Assembly: GCA_003151735.1 (NCBI GenBank)
Contig: PLYI01000124.1
Location: 1-38,355, forward strand
Source: Candidatus Bathyarchaeota archaeon
Lineage (GTDB): Archaea > Thermoproteota > Bathyarchaeia > Bathyarchaeales > Bathycorpusculaceae
DNA: 38,355 nucleotides
Direction of reading: 5' to 3'
Both the position numbers and the translations under genes were made by a program. Each line of letters starts with the position of its first letter. Positions within the stretch are counted from its first letter, which is position 1. The notes beneath the pieces are model-generated. The model did not search any database, was not told the DNA's origin, and saw nothing but the letters and a program-made list of their open reading frames with translations. Positions 1 to 9,577 of the stretch are shown here, piece after piece.

Positions 1-186
1 AAGCAAGGTAGACATAAGAAGTATTATAAATAATTGTTTAATTAATGATGTGGAAAAACATTGAAAAATGTAAACGTGTTCGAATCTAATAGAAGTCTAC
101 GTAGCAATTAGGGAAGTAATTAACCTTATGAGAGTGTAATAAAGATAAAATGGCTGCCAAAATAGACAGAGGACGATTGAACGAGC

Positions 187-660
187 TTGGAACCGAACAA
201 GGAAGAGAATGAGATTATTGTTGAAGTAACAGGGCATATCAAAAAGAGGTATTTTAAACATAAACCCGTTACATTTGAGGTTTTTGAACCTCTAACTCCC
301 GAGTGGAAAAACGAATTCAAGTATCCTACTGGAGGATACAGTTGGGGTGACAACTGGTCAAACCAGGTTATTCACCTAACAAGATGCCACGACAAAAAAG
401 CATTCTACGAACTTGTTTTCCACGAAGTCTACAGATTGAACACACCAGAAGGGCACGAAGAAATTTTTCCAAAAGAAAGACGCTATATTGAAAAGAAATT
501 CGGAGTAAAATTTGATAAATGGTTACCCCTCCAAGACGAAATAATTAGAACCCTCTACTTGGTAGATAAAAAAATGTTAGAAAATAGTTTAAAGAATTGC
601 GGGGAACAATCGAGAACAATCGAAGAAATAGAGCAACGCGCAAAAGAGCTGGGGCTTTGA
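187..660 (+). CDS. Hypothetical 157-aa protein
   Basis: I do not recognise the family. The product is soluble and charged, rich in aromatic residues in the middle (YSWGDNW near residues 50-57), with a conserved-looking HEV/H-rich stretch around residues 78-90 and a C-terminal helix rich in Glu and Lys. No signal peptide or membrane segment is seen. An in-frame TGA at 178-180 forces initiation downstream, so the TTG at 187 is the first usable codon, but its ribosome site is weak. A short overlapping frame opened by ATG 150 ends at 212 and could mark a small indel or a leader peptide. A T-rich tract follows the stop directly, so the gene is probably monocistronic. Confidence 0.6.
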   Translation: MEPNKEENEIIVEVTGHIKKRYFKHKPVTFEVFEPLTPEWKNEFKYPTGGYSWGDNWSNQVIHLTRCHDKKAFYELVFHEVYRLNTPEGHEEIFPKERRYIEKKFGVKFDKWLPLQDEIIRTLYLVDKKMLENSLKNCGEQSRTIEEIEQRAKELGL

Positions 661-676
661 TTTTTTTACCTTTTTT
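661..676 (+). terminator. T-rich terminator after the first gene
   Basis: Two T runs (661-667 and 671-676) directly follow the stop codon of the 187-660 gene. Archaeal RNA polymerase terminates at such U-rich tracts without needing a hairpin. The rest of 677-896, up to the 3' end of the thermosome gene, shows nothing else I can support. Confidence 0.5.
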
Positions 677-896
677 AAATGGCGCTATCATTCTCCCAAA
701 CTAAGCAGGTATTCCGATTACTGTAGATTGATACAAGGAACAATAAGGATAGATACCAATATTTTTGGTCCGACTCCTTAACAACCATTAAGTTGGTTTG
801 ATACTCGCAAAAAACCATCTGCTTCATGTAACTATCAAGGCAGTTTCTTGCGAAGCACAATGGATTGTTTTCTTAACAAAAGCTAACGGGGAAAAT

Positions 897-2546
897 TTAT
901 TCTTCGCCCATGCCGCCCGGCATTCCGCCCGGGCCACCTGGACCACCTTTTGGAGATTTTGCTGTTATGATGTCATCTACGCGTAGGATCATGGCTGCTG
1001 ATTCGGCAGCGGATTTTATAGCTTGCTCTTTAACGACAATTGGTTCGATGACGCCGTTTTCAATGCTGTTTTGCAGTTTACCTGTAAATACGTTAATTCC
1101 GATGAATTTGCCTCCTTCTTTGTCGTGTACTTGACGTAACTCTATGAGTATGTCGATTGCTTCTAAGCCCCCGTTCTCTGCGAGCGTACGTGGGATTACT
1201 TCGACTGCGTCTGCGAAAGCTTCTACTGCGAGTTGCTGTCTTCCCCCTACTTTGGTTGAGTAGTTACGTAGTCCTTTAGCGATTTCGATTTCGATTGCCC
1301 CGCCGCCCGCAACAATTTTATTGTTTTCTGTGACGTCTGAAATTACTGACAAGGCATCAATTATTACTCTTTCAGCTTCATCCACCATTCTTTCAAGCCC
1401 TGCACGTATCAGTATGGCTACTGAATGTGGATCTTTGCATTTTTCAACGAAGATCATTTTGTCGTCACCGATCTTTCGCTCTTCTACTAAGCCTGCAAAA
1501 CCCAAATCTGCCGCTTTTAATTCATTCAAATTGGAGCTAACTCGTCCTCCTGTGGCTCTCGCGAGCTTTTCCATGTCAGATTCTTTTACGCGTCGCGCTG
1601 CCATTATGCCTACTTGTGATAGGTAGTGTTGAACCATATCGTCGATACCTTTCTGGCAGAACACAATATCTGCGCCTGAAGCTTTGATCTTAGTTACCAT
1701 CTCTTTGAGTGTACTATCCTCTTGGTCGAGGAAAGCTTTCATCTGGTTCGGTTGACGTATGTGTATTTCAGCGCTAATTTCAGTTTTTTCAATCTCCAAC
1801 GCCAAATCTAAAAGTGCGATTTTCGCGTTCTCTATCTTTCGGGGCATCCCCGGATGGACGACTTCTTTATCCACGATTATGCCTCTGACAAGTTGCGTCT
1901 CGATAAGGCTTTTTCCCGTCTTCTTCACCAGTTGTATGTTATCTATGTCGGCTATTGTTTTGTCTGCGCGCTTCTGAGCTACCTGCTTTATTGCTTCTAT
2001 GGCTATTTCGGCAAAGTGCTCTTTAGCAGCACCCATGGCTTTGCTTCCCATGGACGTTAAAGCAACTTTCATCATCATTTTTTGATCCTCAACATCAATG
2101 GCCACCGCGTTTTTCGCTATGATTTCGATTGCTTTCTGTGCTGCCTTGCGGTATCCTGCAACGAGCATCATTGGATGGACGTTCTGATCTAGGAGTTCTT
2201 CAGCTTTCTTGAGAAGCTCGCCGGCTAGCACTACGACGGTTGTGGTTCCGTCGCCTACCATGTCGTCTTGGGTCTTGGCGATTTCAATCATCATTTTTGC
2301 TGCTGGATGCTCTACATCCATTTCTTTTAGGATTGTGGCGCCATCATTTGTTATAGTGATATCGCCTAAGCTGTCGATTAGCATTTTATCCATCCCTCGT
2401 GGACCTAGAGTCGTTTTCAGTACCTCACTGACCACTTGGGCTGCCATGATGTTGTTTCTTTGGGCTTCTTTACCTTTGCTTCGAGTCGTCCCTTCCTTCA
2501 AGATGAGTACAGGTTGACCACTTTGAGTTTGCGTTAAATATGCCAT
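897..2546 (-). CDS. ths: Thermosome subunit (group II chaperonin)
   Basis: ATP-driven group II chaperonin that refolds proteins inside a double-ring cytosolic complex. The length of 549 residues is normal for the family. The N-terminal equatorial domain carries [10 protein letters not shown] and the nucleotide loop TNDGATIL (about residues 45-75), followed by the GDGTTT phosphate-binding motif near residue 100. The apical region occupies the middle, and the second equatorial half contains the VAGGGA segment near 415. The C-terminal tail is the Gly/Met-rich GGPGG-type sequence that lines the ring cavity. The start is an ATG preceded by an AAGGAGA ribosome site. A TATA-like box lies about 175 bases upstream. 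Which paralogue (alpha, beta or gamma) cannot be decided here. Confidence 0.98.
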   Translation of the reverse strand: MAYLTQTQSGQPVLILKEGTTRSKGKEAQRNNIMAAQVVSEVLKTTLGPRGMDKMLIDSLGDITITNDGATILKEMDVEHPAAKMMIEIAKTQDDMVGDGTTTVVVLAGELLKKAEELLDQNVHPMMLVAGYRKAAQKAIEIIAKNAVAIDVEDQKMMMKVALTSMGSKAMGAAKEHFAEIAIEAIKQVAQKRADKTIADIDNIQLVKKTGKSLIETQLVRGIIVDKEVVHPGMPRKIENAKIALLDLALEIEKTEISAEIHIRQPNQMKAFLDQEDSTLKEMVTKIKASGADIVFCQKGIDDMVQHYLSQVGIMAARRVKESDMEKLARATGGRVSSNLNELKAADLGFAGLVEERKIGDDKMIFVEKCKDPHSVAILIRAGLERMVDEAERVIIDALSVISDVTENNKIVAGGGAIEIEIAKGLRNYSTKVGGRQQLAVEAFADAVEVIPRTLAENGGLEAIDILIELRQVHDKEGGKFIGINVFTGKLQNSIENGVIEPIVVKEQAIKSAAESAAMILRVDDIITAKSPKGGPGGPGGMPGGMGEE

Positions 2547-2718
2547 GTTATTTTCTCCTTAATTTTATTTATTAGTCGTCTTTTTTTTTAGCAATGTCAG
2601 CTTTTTTTGATTCGTAGGACACGCCCAAATCTCAGAGTCATGCCGAATAAGATGCATTTGACCAGTAAGAGACTCGAAACTTGAAACTTTCAACTGTTTT
2701 AAAACCGGCTGACTTTGC

Positions 2719-2730
2719 AATTTATATATT
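2719..2730 (-). promoter_or_regulatory. Possible TATA box for thermosome
   Basis: Read on the minus strand this is an ATATATAAATT-type box. It would place transcription start near 2695 and give an untranslated leader of about 150 bases, long for an archaeal gene. No closer convincing box was seen apart from AT-rich sequence immediately before the ribosome site. Confidence 0.3.
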
Positions 2731-2861
2731 GTCATACGGGAATTTAAACTCGTTTAGAGAATTAGCGCGATTTTTAACTAAGTATTTCTTGTTATAATTG
2801 TACTTGTGTTGAAAAAAACAAGCGCTTCAGTTTTATTTTAATAAAAACTTTTAAGCAAGCA

Positions 2862-2882
2862 AGTATCTTATATTAAGATACT
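2862..2882. promoter_or_regulatory. 21-bp palindrome upstream of 2917 gene
   Basis: AGTATCTTA - TAT - TAAGATACT is a perfect inverted repeat with 9-base arms and a 3-base spacer. It is centred 45 bases before the start codon of the small winged-helix-like gene and overlaps its likely TATA region. The geometry is that of an operator for a dimeric regulator. Autoregulation by the adjacent gene is an inference. Confidence 0.45.
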
Positions 2883-2916
2883 CGACACAAAATAGGATTG
2901 ACTTGAAGTAGTTAAT

Positions 2917-3237
2917 ATGGCAGTAAAGAATAATCAATCAAAAATAATGAAACTACCAGAAAAAGAAAAGCTCAAAAAACAGGAAGAGCAGAAACCGAAT
3001 CCAATTGAAACTATAATTATAGATATCTTATCATCCAAGAATCCTTACCAAAAACTATGGTTAAGTTTCCAAGATATCTTTGACGGATTCCAAAACAGAG
3101 CTATCCTTATTGATTATTGGAATAAATCAAATGCGTTTAAAACAGCCCTCGCACAAGCATTGAGAATCTTAGAGGAAAAAGGCAAAATAGAAAAGAAGAT
3201 ATTTGAACAAGAAACTTACTTTTCTATCGTATCCTAA
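2917..3237 (+). CDS. Small winged-helix-like protein, 106 aa
   Basis: The first 30 residues are a Lys/Glu/Gln-rich arm. Residues 30-106 look like a compact helical domain ending in a pattern typical of a winged helix: FKTALAQALRILEEKGKIEKK followed by a short beta hairpin. A DNA- or RNA-binding role is plausible but unproven. The start ATG is followed by an open frame without conflict. A perfect 21-bp palindrome lies just upstream, consistent with a regulated or autoregulated promoter. No neighbouring gene is close enough to form an operon with it. Confidence 0.6.
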   Translation: MAVKNNQSKIMKLPEKEKLKKQEEQKPNPIETIIIDILSSKNPYQKLWLSFQDIFDGFQNRAILIDYWNKSNAFKTALAQALRILEEKGKIEKKIFEQETYFSIVS

Positions 3238-3371
3238 ATTTTATTAAGAATCCAACATTGTGGAGGCTTCAACATTTTTGTTATTTGAGCAATAATGCTC
3301 TGCTCTCGGATTTTATGCTTGCACTTATAAGGTTGGTAGGGACTATTTTTTGCTTAGACTGAGGAAAAACA

Positions 3372-4046
3372 GTGAAGACTAAACTGGGAAAAAACAGCGT
3401 CACCATACTAGTAGCTGCCCTAATCACTGTTGCCTTAATTTCAGCAGCATTAATTTACGTTAACTCCCAAAATGCTTACGTTCTGCTTTTTGTGTTTGCC
3501 TTCGCCTTAAACCTTATTCCATTTGCTGGACCCTCAAATCTGCTTATTGCTTCTTCAGCCACAGTCGGCTTGGTAAATCCCGGCTTAACCGCACTGCTAT
3601 TCATCGGCTTCATAATCGCCATGGCAGCAGCGCTTGCCAAAGGCATCCACTACATGATCACGTTTTTTGTCAGGGGACACTTAAGCGAGAAAAGACAAGC
3701 CCGACTTGACGCAGACGGAGCAAAAGTAAAACGCTGGGCTTTTCCCCTGCTTTTCATCGCTGCTGCAACACCTATTCCCGATGAACCAGTAGTTATTCCT
3801 CTCGGGTTGATGAAATACAGTCCTGCAAAGTTTTTCTCGGCGTACTTTCTGGGAAAAATCGCTATCACAATTCCAGGAGCAATCTTGGGTAACTTTGCAG
3901 GCGACATATTCTCAGCTTACCTTAACCCAGTAGCCATGGTTATACTGTCAATCGTCTTAACCGTTGTCGTCACCATTATCCTGCTTAAAGTTGACGTGGG
4001 CAAACTTGCAGAGAAATACCTCAAGAAAAAATACCCTCAAAAATAG
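3372..4046 (+). CDS. VTT/DedA-like integral membrane protein
   Basis: A 224-residue membrane protein with about five to six hydrophobic segments (roughly residues 9-30, 34-50, 71-90, 121-136, 150-170, 178-205). The segment at about 131-162 combines TPIPDEP, a G-containing turn, and a YSPAKFF..YFLGK stretch. That resembles the VTT (SNARE-associated/DedA) signature, whose members are linked to lipid transport across membranes. Initiation is at GTG; no ATG is present near the start. The cytoplasmic tail is Lys-rich. Family assignment comes from the motif pattern, and the transported lipid or ion is unknown. It lies 56 bases before the PUA gene and could be co-transcribed with it. Confidence 0.75.
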   Translation: MKTKLGKNSVTILVAALITVALISAALIYVNSQNAYVLLFVFAFALNLIPFAGPSNLLIASSATVGLVNPGLTALLFIGFIIAMAAALAKGIHYMITFFVRGHLSEKRQARLDADGAKVKRWAFPLLFIAAATPIPDEPVVIPLGLMKYSPAKFFSAYFLGKIAITIPGAILGNFAGDIFSAYLNPVAMVILSIVLTVVVTIILLKVDVGKLAEKYLKKKYPQK

Positions 4047-4102
4047 TCAGCAAAGCAAGAAAAAACTAAATAGACGCAGAGAACGCATATCAGTCGATAA
4101 CT

Positions 4103-4591
4103 ATGCCTACACAACGCAGATACCCCCTAAAAGCCAAAGAAGCCAAACAAATCGTAGAGGAAGCCTCCAAAAAACTGAAACTCGACTTGGACGCTAAAGC
4201 TGAGGTTGAAGTCGTGGAGTCGGATGTTGGCGAAATCTACCTTATCGAAGGAAAAACCGCACTCTTCAAATCAGGCACCAAAATTTTGCCAACCCTACTC
4301 TTCACCGAGTTCACCACGAAAGCTCCGAAAATCATAGTTGACATGGGAGCTGTACCGTACGTTTGCAAAGGCGCAACAGTTATGGCGCCTGGAATCGTGC
4401 GTTACGAAGGCGATTTTGCTGTGGGAGACTTGGTAGTGGTTGCAGATATGAAATTTGGAAAGACGTTGGCGGTGGGCGAGAGCTTAATGGATTCTGCAAC
4501 AGCGAAAAACACCCAAAAAGGCCCAATTGTAAAGACGTTGCATTACGTTGGCGACAAGGTCTGGGACTACATTAAAAAATTAGCTGAATAG
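4103..4591 (+). CDS. PUA-domain RNA-binding protein (archaeal MCT1-like)
   Basis: A 162-residue protein with an N-terminal alpha/beta pre-PUA domain (about residues 1-80). The C-terminal PUA domain (about 80-158) shows the hallmark VPYVCKGATVMAPGI and GDLVVV strands. This architecture is that of the archaeal MCT-1/Tma20-like proteins, which bind RNA and are associated with translation and ribosome recycling. The ATG start fits the family length. A T run (4610-4617) follows the stop and probably ends the transcript. The product is cytosolic with no signal sequence. Confidence 0.85.
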   Translation: MPTQRRYPLKAKEAKQIVEEASKKLKLDLDAKAEVEVVESDVGEIYLIEGKTALFKSGTKILPTLLFTEFTTKAPKIIVDMGAVPYVCKGATVMAPGIVRYEGDFAVGDLVVVADMKFGKTLAVGESLMDSATAKNTQKGPIVKTLHYVGDKVWDYIKKLAE

Positions 4592-4609
4592 GCTGAAAGA
4601 TAGACGCTA

Positions 4610-4617
4610 TTTTTTTT
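4610..4617 (+). terminator. Poly-T terminator after PUA gene
   Basis: A run of eight T begins 18 bases after the stop codon. It is a typical archaeal intrinsic terminator and separates the PUA gene from the convergent flavodoxin gene. Confidence 0.55.
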
Positions 4618-4669
4618 CTATAGCCCCTATATATATACCCTCAACAATCGTAGAAGGCGAAATATTTGG

Positions 4670-5128
4670 TTAAAGCTGAGCAACAAGGACTCTGCCAAAA
4701 CTCACACATTTAGGCAGTTCCCCATCCACCTCGGGGCCTGACACCCCATTCACCCTAACCGACAGCGACGGCGAAATCAAAGTGGTGCTGGGCAGTTTAT
4801 CCTGCACCATCCTCTCCTTTTTCCTAACCGCCCTCTCAAGCAACCTCACTTTCCCCGCATATGTCCCGAAAACTGCCACTTTTTTGTTCGTCAAACCAAG
4901 GGGAGCGAGATGGTTGATGAAATTTTTCATGGCTTGGCTGGGTTTGCCCATATGGTTTGGCGCACCCAAAACCATCACATCATAATCCAGGGCGTGCTCT
5001 GGGTTGACTTCTTTAATATAGCCCAAATCAACCTCCACGCCGCCACCACCTAAACCCTCTGCAATCTTCTCTCCCGCCAACTTTGTATTCCCGTATTTAG
5101 AATCGTAAAAAACAAAAGCTTTAACCAT
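4670..5128 (-). CDS. Flavodoxin-like protein
   Basis: An FMN-binding electron carrier of the flavodoxin fold, cytosolic. The phosphate loop YDSKYGNTKLA follows the first beta strand (residues 7-17 from the chosen start), and VLGAPNHMGKPS and FGTYAG match the two loops that hold the isoalloxazine ring. I chose the internal ATG at 5128 because the frame from 5152 adds only eight unlikely hydrophobic residues before the first strand MVKAFVFY. At about 152 residues it is a short-chain, stand-alone flavodoxin. The partner is unknown. It lies just downstream of, and co-oriented with, the 16S gene, but separate transcription is more likely. Confidence 0.85.
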   Translation of the reverse strand: MVKAFVFYDSKYGNTKLAGEKIAEGLGGGGVEVDLGYIKEVNPEHALDYDVMVLGAPNHMGKPSQAMKNFINHLAPLGLTNKKVAVFGTYAGKVRLLERAVRKKERMVQDKLPSTTLISPSLSVRVNGVSGPEVDGELPKCVSFGRVLVAQL

Positions 5129-5326
5129 TAAACAAACACACCATATCAACAATTACACAATATCCAAAGCAAATAAAACTTAACTCTAACAACTAAGGGA
5201 TTTCAAAAATATTGTTAACTGGACTTAAATTTCATTTCCAATAGAACAGCAAATATTCTGAGGAATTGAAAGAGAAAAGATTGTTGTTTGCAACCCGGTT
5301 GGTTCGGAGCTATATTGCTAATGTTT

Positions 5327-5344
5327 ATTGGGCTTTGACGTATA
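5327..5344 (-). repeat. 3' arm of 16S pre-rRNA processing stem
   Basis: These 18 bases are the exact reverse complement of 7020-7037. Together the two arms bracket the 16S gene and would form the long processing helix of the precursor. Archaeal tRNA splicing endonuclease is known to cut such stems at bulge-helix-bulge sites. Here a 3-by-3 unpaired patch borders the helix (5345-5347 against 7017-7019), but I could not fit the canonical offset bulges exactly. Confidence 0.8.
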
Positions 5345-5408
5345 CCTGTGTTCTGCTCTAATGTTCTCCTTGCTCCTCCAATCAAGCACTTCTATGCGCT
5401 TTTTACTT

Positions 5409-6900
<1,492 letters not shown>

Positions 6901-7019
6901 GTTGTGACACTCCGTTTAATTTCTGCGGATCTTACTATCTTGTTTTTTGTGTGGTACGTTCTGCACTTTTCGCATATCTATGCCTAACTGGATTTGGAGG
7001 GAGAAACATTCTCCACAAT

Positions 7020-7037
7020 TATACGTCAAAGCCCAAT
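7020..7037 (-). repeat. 5' arm of 16S pre-rRNA processing stem
   Basis: Perfect 18-base reverse complement of 5327-5344, lying 119 bases before the mature 16S 5' end. Weaker complementarity continues inward (TTGGAGGGAGAA near 6993-7004 against TTCTCC and CTCCTCCAA near 5364-5382), as expected for an extended processing stalk. Confidence 0.8.
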
Positions 7038-7084
7038 TCAGACCTAACTGAGCAATTAGTCAGGTCCACATTTCCTATTTTTGT

Positions 7085-7175
7085 CCCCGCAATTGGAGGC
7101 CAACTCCGTCATTCCTGCAAGGCGTAATCGCCGTTTCGGTAGGGGTTGAGCCGCCGCCATGTGAAAATTGCGGGG
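7085..7175 (-). ncRNA. Structured element in the 16S leader or a separate small RNA
   Basis: A perfect 10-bp stem (7166-7175 with 7085-7094) closes a GC-rich loop of 71 bases. The loop can hold further helices: GGC-U-CAAC with GUUGGCC (7152-7145 with 7104-7098) and GGCG/CGCC around 7132-7121. The stretch is far richer in GC than its flanks, which in such genomes marks functional RNA. Read on the minus strand, the trinucleotide ACA follows the closing stem directly, as in an H/ACA guide RNA, but the internal loops do not fit a standard pseudouridylation pocket. A leader structure of the pre-rRNA is equally possible. Confidence 0.4.
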
Positions 7176-7213
7176 CTAGCAATTATAGCTGAATTCTAAC
7201 AGAGCCTAGTCAA

Positions 7214-7224
7214 CTGATATAAAC
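7214..7224 (-). promoter_or_regulatory. Probable TATA box of the 16S transcription unit
   Basis: Minus-strand reading gives GAAAAGAAATGTTTATATC, an A-rich BRE-like stretch followed by TTTATAT. It lies about 310 bases before the 16S 5' end and would start transcription near 7190, upstream of the structured element and the processing stem. No nearer candidate was seen. Confidence 0.45.
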
Positions 7225-7593
7225 ATTTCTTTTCCATCCACATAAACATTATTGCATGCGGTTGAATGTAGATGTGTGGCGTTTGTGAACTATTGGAAAT
7301 GGAATTTAAGGCTTTTTTATTGTATTTCAGTCTTTTTCAGGGTTTATTTTTGCAGGAGTGTTATTTTGGGCTAGGCAAAAGTTTTTGTCTGAGGTGGTCG
7401 CTGATGAGTTACCAGAGTGGTTTTGCGGTTTTTTGCTCACTGCAATACGCCGCGCGCACCTCTCTATAAAAGACCTCTCCCTATGGGCTTCTGCAAATGA
7501 ACCACTATTAGGGTCCAAATATAATCTCGAAACTTAATCTCAAAAAGCTAAAAAATTGGAAGAAACTGGTACATAGCCAAAAAAGCTAAAGAC
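7225..7593. other. Intergenic stretch without a supported gene
   Basis: Between the 16S promoter and the 3' end of the hybrid kinase gene there is no convincing coding frame. It contains one copy of a dispersed element of about 55 bases (7472-7525), described separately. Confidence 0.5.
7472..7525 (+). repeat. Dispersed ~55-bp element, copy A
   Basis: Shares GACCT, CTAT.GGCT..CTGCAA and ATTAGG.TCCAAATATAAT, in the same order, with 28233-28291. The AT-rich end looks like a promoter core, but no plus-strand gene follows this copy. Confidence 0.4.
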
Positions 7594-9045
7594 CTATTGG
7601 GATCTTAGGCGGGCACGGTGAATAGGAGCGTTTGCTTTTAGTATGGGAAATTCAAGGATGAATCGGGTTCCTTTTCCAACTTCACTTTCAACAAGGACCT
7701 TGCCGTTTAATGCTTCAGTTAGCTTTTTAACAACTGCTAAACCGAAGCCTTGACCTTTCGATTTAGTCGTGAATAGAGGCTTAAAAAGTTTATTTTTAGT
7801 TTCATCAGCTATACCAACGCCAGTATCTTGGACTGTGATGAAGACTTCTTCGTCTTTAAGGACTGCATTCAAGGTTAGTTTTCCCCCTTTAGGCATAGCC
7901 TGAATCGCGTTTGAACAAAGGTTTGTAATTATCCGTTTCATTGCTGAAGGGTCAGTCATTATTTTTTCAAAATAAGGTTCAAGAGAATAGGTGACTTTTA
8001 CGTTTTCAGGAGCCTTCAACGTAGCCAAAACATCATCAACAATTCTCTTAAAATTGGTTTCTTCAATGGAAGCCGCTAAAGGCTTAGCGAAGTCTTGGAG
8101 GTCAGTAACGATCTTGTTAATGTAAAAAGCGTTGTCTTCAATGGATTGTATGCTTTCTTTGAGATATTTCTTGGCATCACTTTCCGGTAAGTTTTCCAGC
8201 TCTTTTCTCGACAAAAAAAGTTCGCCAATCATTGATTGTAGCGGGTTGCGAATGTCATGTCCAACCATCCCGGCAGTAGCGCCGATAGCGGCTAAACGTT
8301 CTTGATCTTGCAACTGCTTTTCTAAAATCTGACGCTCTGAAATATCGTTGAACAAGATGCCTACTTTTTTGATTTCTTCTTCGCCTACTGGGAAAGCAAA
8401 AACATCGTAGTAGCGGTTTAACGCTTTTGCCTCACTTGAAAAACGAATTGGCTGCCCTGTTAAAGCAATCCTACCATAGATTTCAAACCAAAGCTCCTCA
8501 TGATTCGGGACAAGAGTACGCATCATTTTTCCTTGGGCATCAAGCAGTCCAGTCTGTCGCTCAAACGCCGCATTAACTTCCAAAAAATAATAATCCAAAG
8601 GCTTACTATCAGCATCAAAAACCATTTCAACTATGCAAAAACCCTCATCAATTGAATCAAACAATTTATGGTATTTCTCTTCACTCTTCTTAAGTGAAAG
8701 CGTACCTTTCTCTACCGTTTCTTCTAATTTTTTGCGTTCAATTGCATAGGTTAAAGCTCGAACAAGTGCGGAGCCATCAATTTTCCCTTTGATAAGGTAG
8801 TCCTGTGCTCCTCTTCGAACTGCTTCCAGAGCTAACGTGTCATCTTTGTAGGCGGTCAATATTATTATTGGCACTTTCTTTACGGCAGCATGTATTTTTT
8901 CAAAAGTGCCGAGTCCCTGACTGTCAGGTAATCCAAGGTCTAGCAGAACCGCATCTATGTTTCCCTCTGATAAACGATCTATTCCTTTTGAAAGTCTGTC
9001 GACGCGCTCAATGTTGCTGACAGCAAGTTTTTCTTCTGACAGCAT
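7594..9045 (-). CDS. Hybrid sensor: receiver - PAS - histidine kinase
   Basis: Cytosolic signalling protein with a receiver domain (phospho-acceptor Asp in LLDLGLPD at about residue 36, Lys in YLIKGK), a PAS domain (about 120-235), a HisKA helix with GHDIRNPLQ (His near 265) and a HATPase domain (N box LCSNAIQAM, G1 DTGVGIAD, G2 GQGFGLAVV). The coordinates use the first canonical start, ATG 9045, but this would delete the first beta strand and the acidic pair of the receiver. The missing piece, KILLVEDNAGDARLIQE, is encoded in frame up to the preceding stop. There the codon at the expected start (9097-9099) is TTA, nine bases after GGAG. The real N-terminus is therefore probably 9099, by unusual initiation or because of a TTG-to-TTA change. 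Same operon as the next two genes. Confidence 0.9.
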   Translation of the reverse strand: MLSEEKLAVSNIERVDRLSKGIDRLSEGNIDAVLLDLGLPDSQGLGTFEKIHAAVKKVPIIILTAYKDDTLALEAVRRGAQDYLIKGKIDGSALVRALTYAIERKKLEETVEKGTLSLKKSEEKYHKLFDSIDEGFCIVEMVFDADSKPLDYYFLEVNAAFERQTGLLDAQGKMMRTLVPNHEELWFEIYGRIALTGQPIRFSSEAKALNRYYDVFAFPVGEEEIKKVGILFNDISERQILEKQLQDQERLAAIGATAGMVGHDIRNPLQSMIGELFLSRKELENLPESDAKKYLKESIQSIEDNAFYINKIVTDLQDFAKPLAASIEETNFKRIVDDVLATLKAPENVKVTYSLEPYFEKIMTDPSAMKRIITNLCSNAIQAMPKGGKLTLNAVLKDEEVFITVQDTGVGIADETKNKLFKPLFTTKSKGQGFGLAVVKKLTEALNGKVLVESEVGKGTRFILEFPILKANAPIHRARLRSQ

Positions 9046-9105
9046 TTCTTGGATGAGTCTGGCGTCGCCAGCGTTGTCTTCAACTAAGAGGATTTTTAAT
9101 TTAGT

Positions 9106-9567
9106 TTACTCCTTTGGTGGCAGTTTTACTATTGTAAACCAGAATTCTTCGAGTGCATGCATGATTTCAACGAATCGGTTTAGGTCAACTGGTTTTGTGA
9201 TGTAGGCGTTTGCATGCAGATTGTATGTTCTTACGATGTCTTCGTCAGCTTTCGAGGTTGTCAAGACAACAACAGGGATATGTTTCAGTTTTGGGTCTTT
9301 TTTGATTTCAGCAAGTACCTCGCGCCCATCTTTTTTTGGCAGGTTAAGGTCAAGCAGAATCAGGTCTGGCATAGGAGCATTAGAAAATGAACCTTCTTTA
9401 TTTACAAACTGCAAAGCTTCAACACCGTCTTTGGCAACATAAATCTCGTTTAGCACTTTAGCATCTCGCAGTGCTTCCTTGGTTAAACGGACATCTCCCG
9501 GATTGTCTTCTACCAACAGAATATCTATGGGTCTGTTTTCTGTTTTTTTGTCGGTAGCTCTCTTCAT
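9106..9567 (-). CDS. Response regulator, single receiver domain (Rcp1-like)
   Basis: A 153-residue stand-alone receiver. ILLVEDNPGDVRLTKEAL gives the acidic pocket, LILLDLNLPKKDG the phospho-acceptor Asp, VVLTTSKADEDI the switch Thr/Ser, and ITKPVD the conserved Lys. The NPGDVRLT signature and long loop after beta-3 are typical of the Rcp1 family that partners with phytochrome-like kinases. There is no output domain, so it acts through protein contacts or phosphotransfer. It lies 10 bases after the membrane kinase gene. Its stop codon is followed, in the same frame, by the receiver of the hybrid kinase. Confidence 0.93.
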   Translation of the reverse strand: MKRATDKKTENRPIDILLVEDNPGDVRLTKEALRDAKVLNEIYVAKDGVEALQFVNKEGSFSNAPMPDLILLDLNLPKKDGREVLAEIKKDPKLKHIPVVVLTTSKADEDIVRTYNLHANAYITKPVDLNRFVEIMHALEEFWFTIVKLPPKE

Positions 9568-9577
9568 TTTTCTTTAA

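Noticed and set aside
5153-5408. tRNA-Ala or 5S gene after the 16S
   Set aside because: No cloverleaf or 5S consensus in this stretch.
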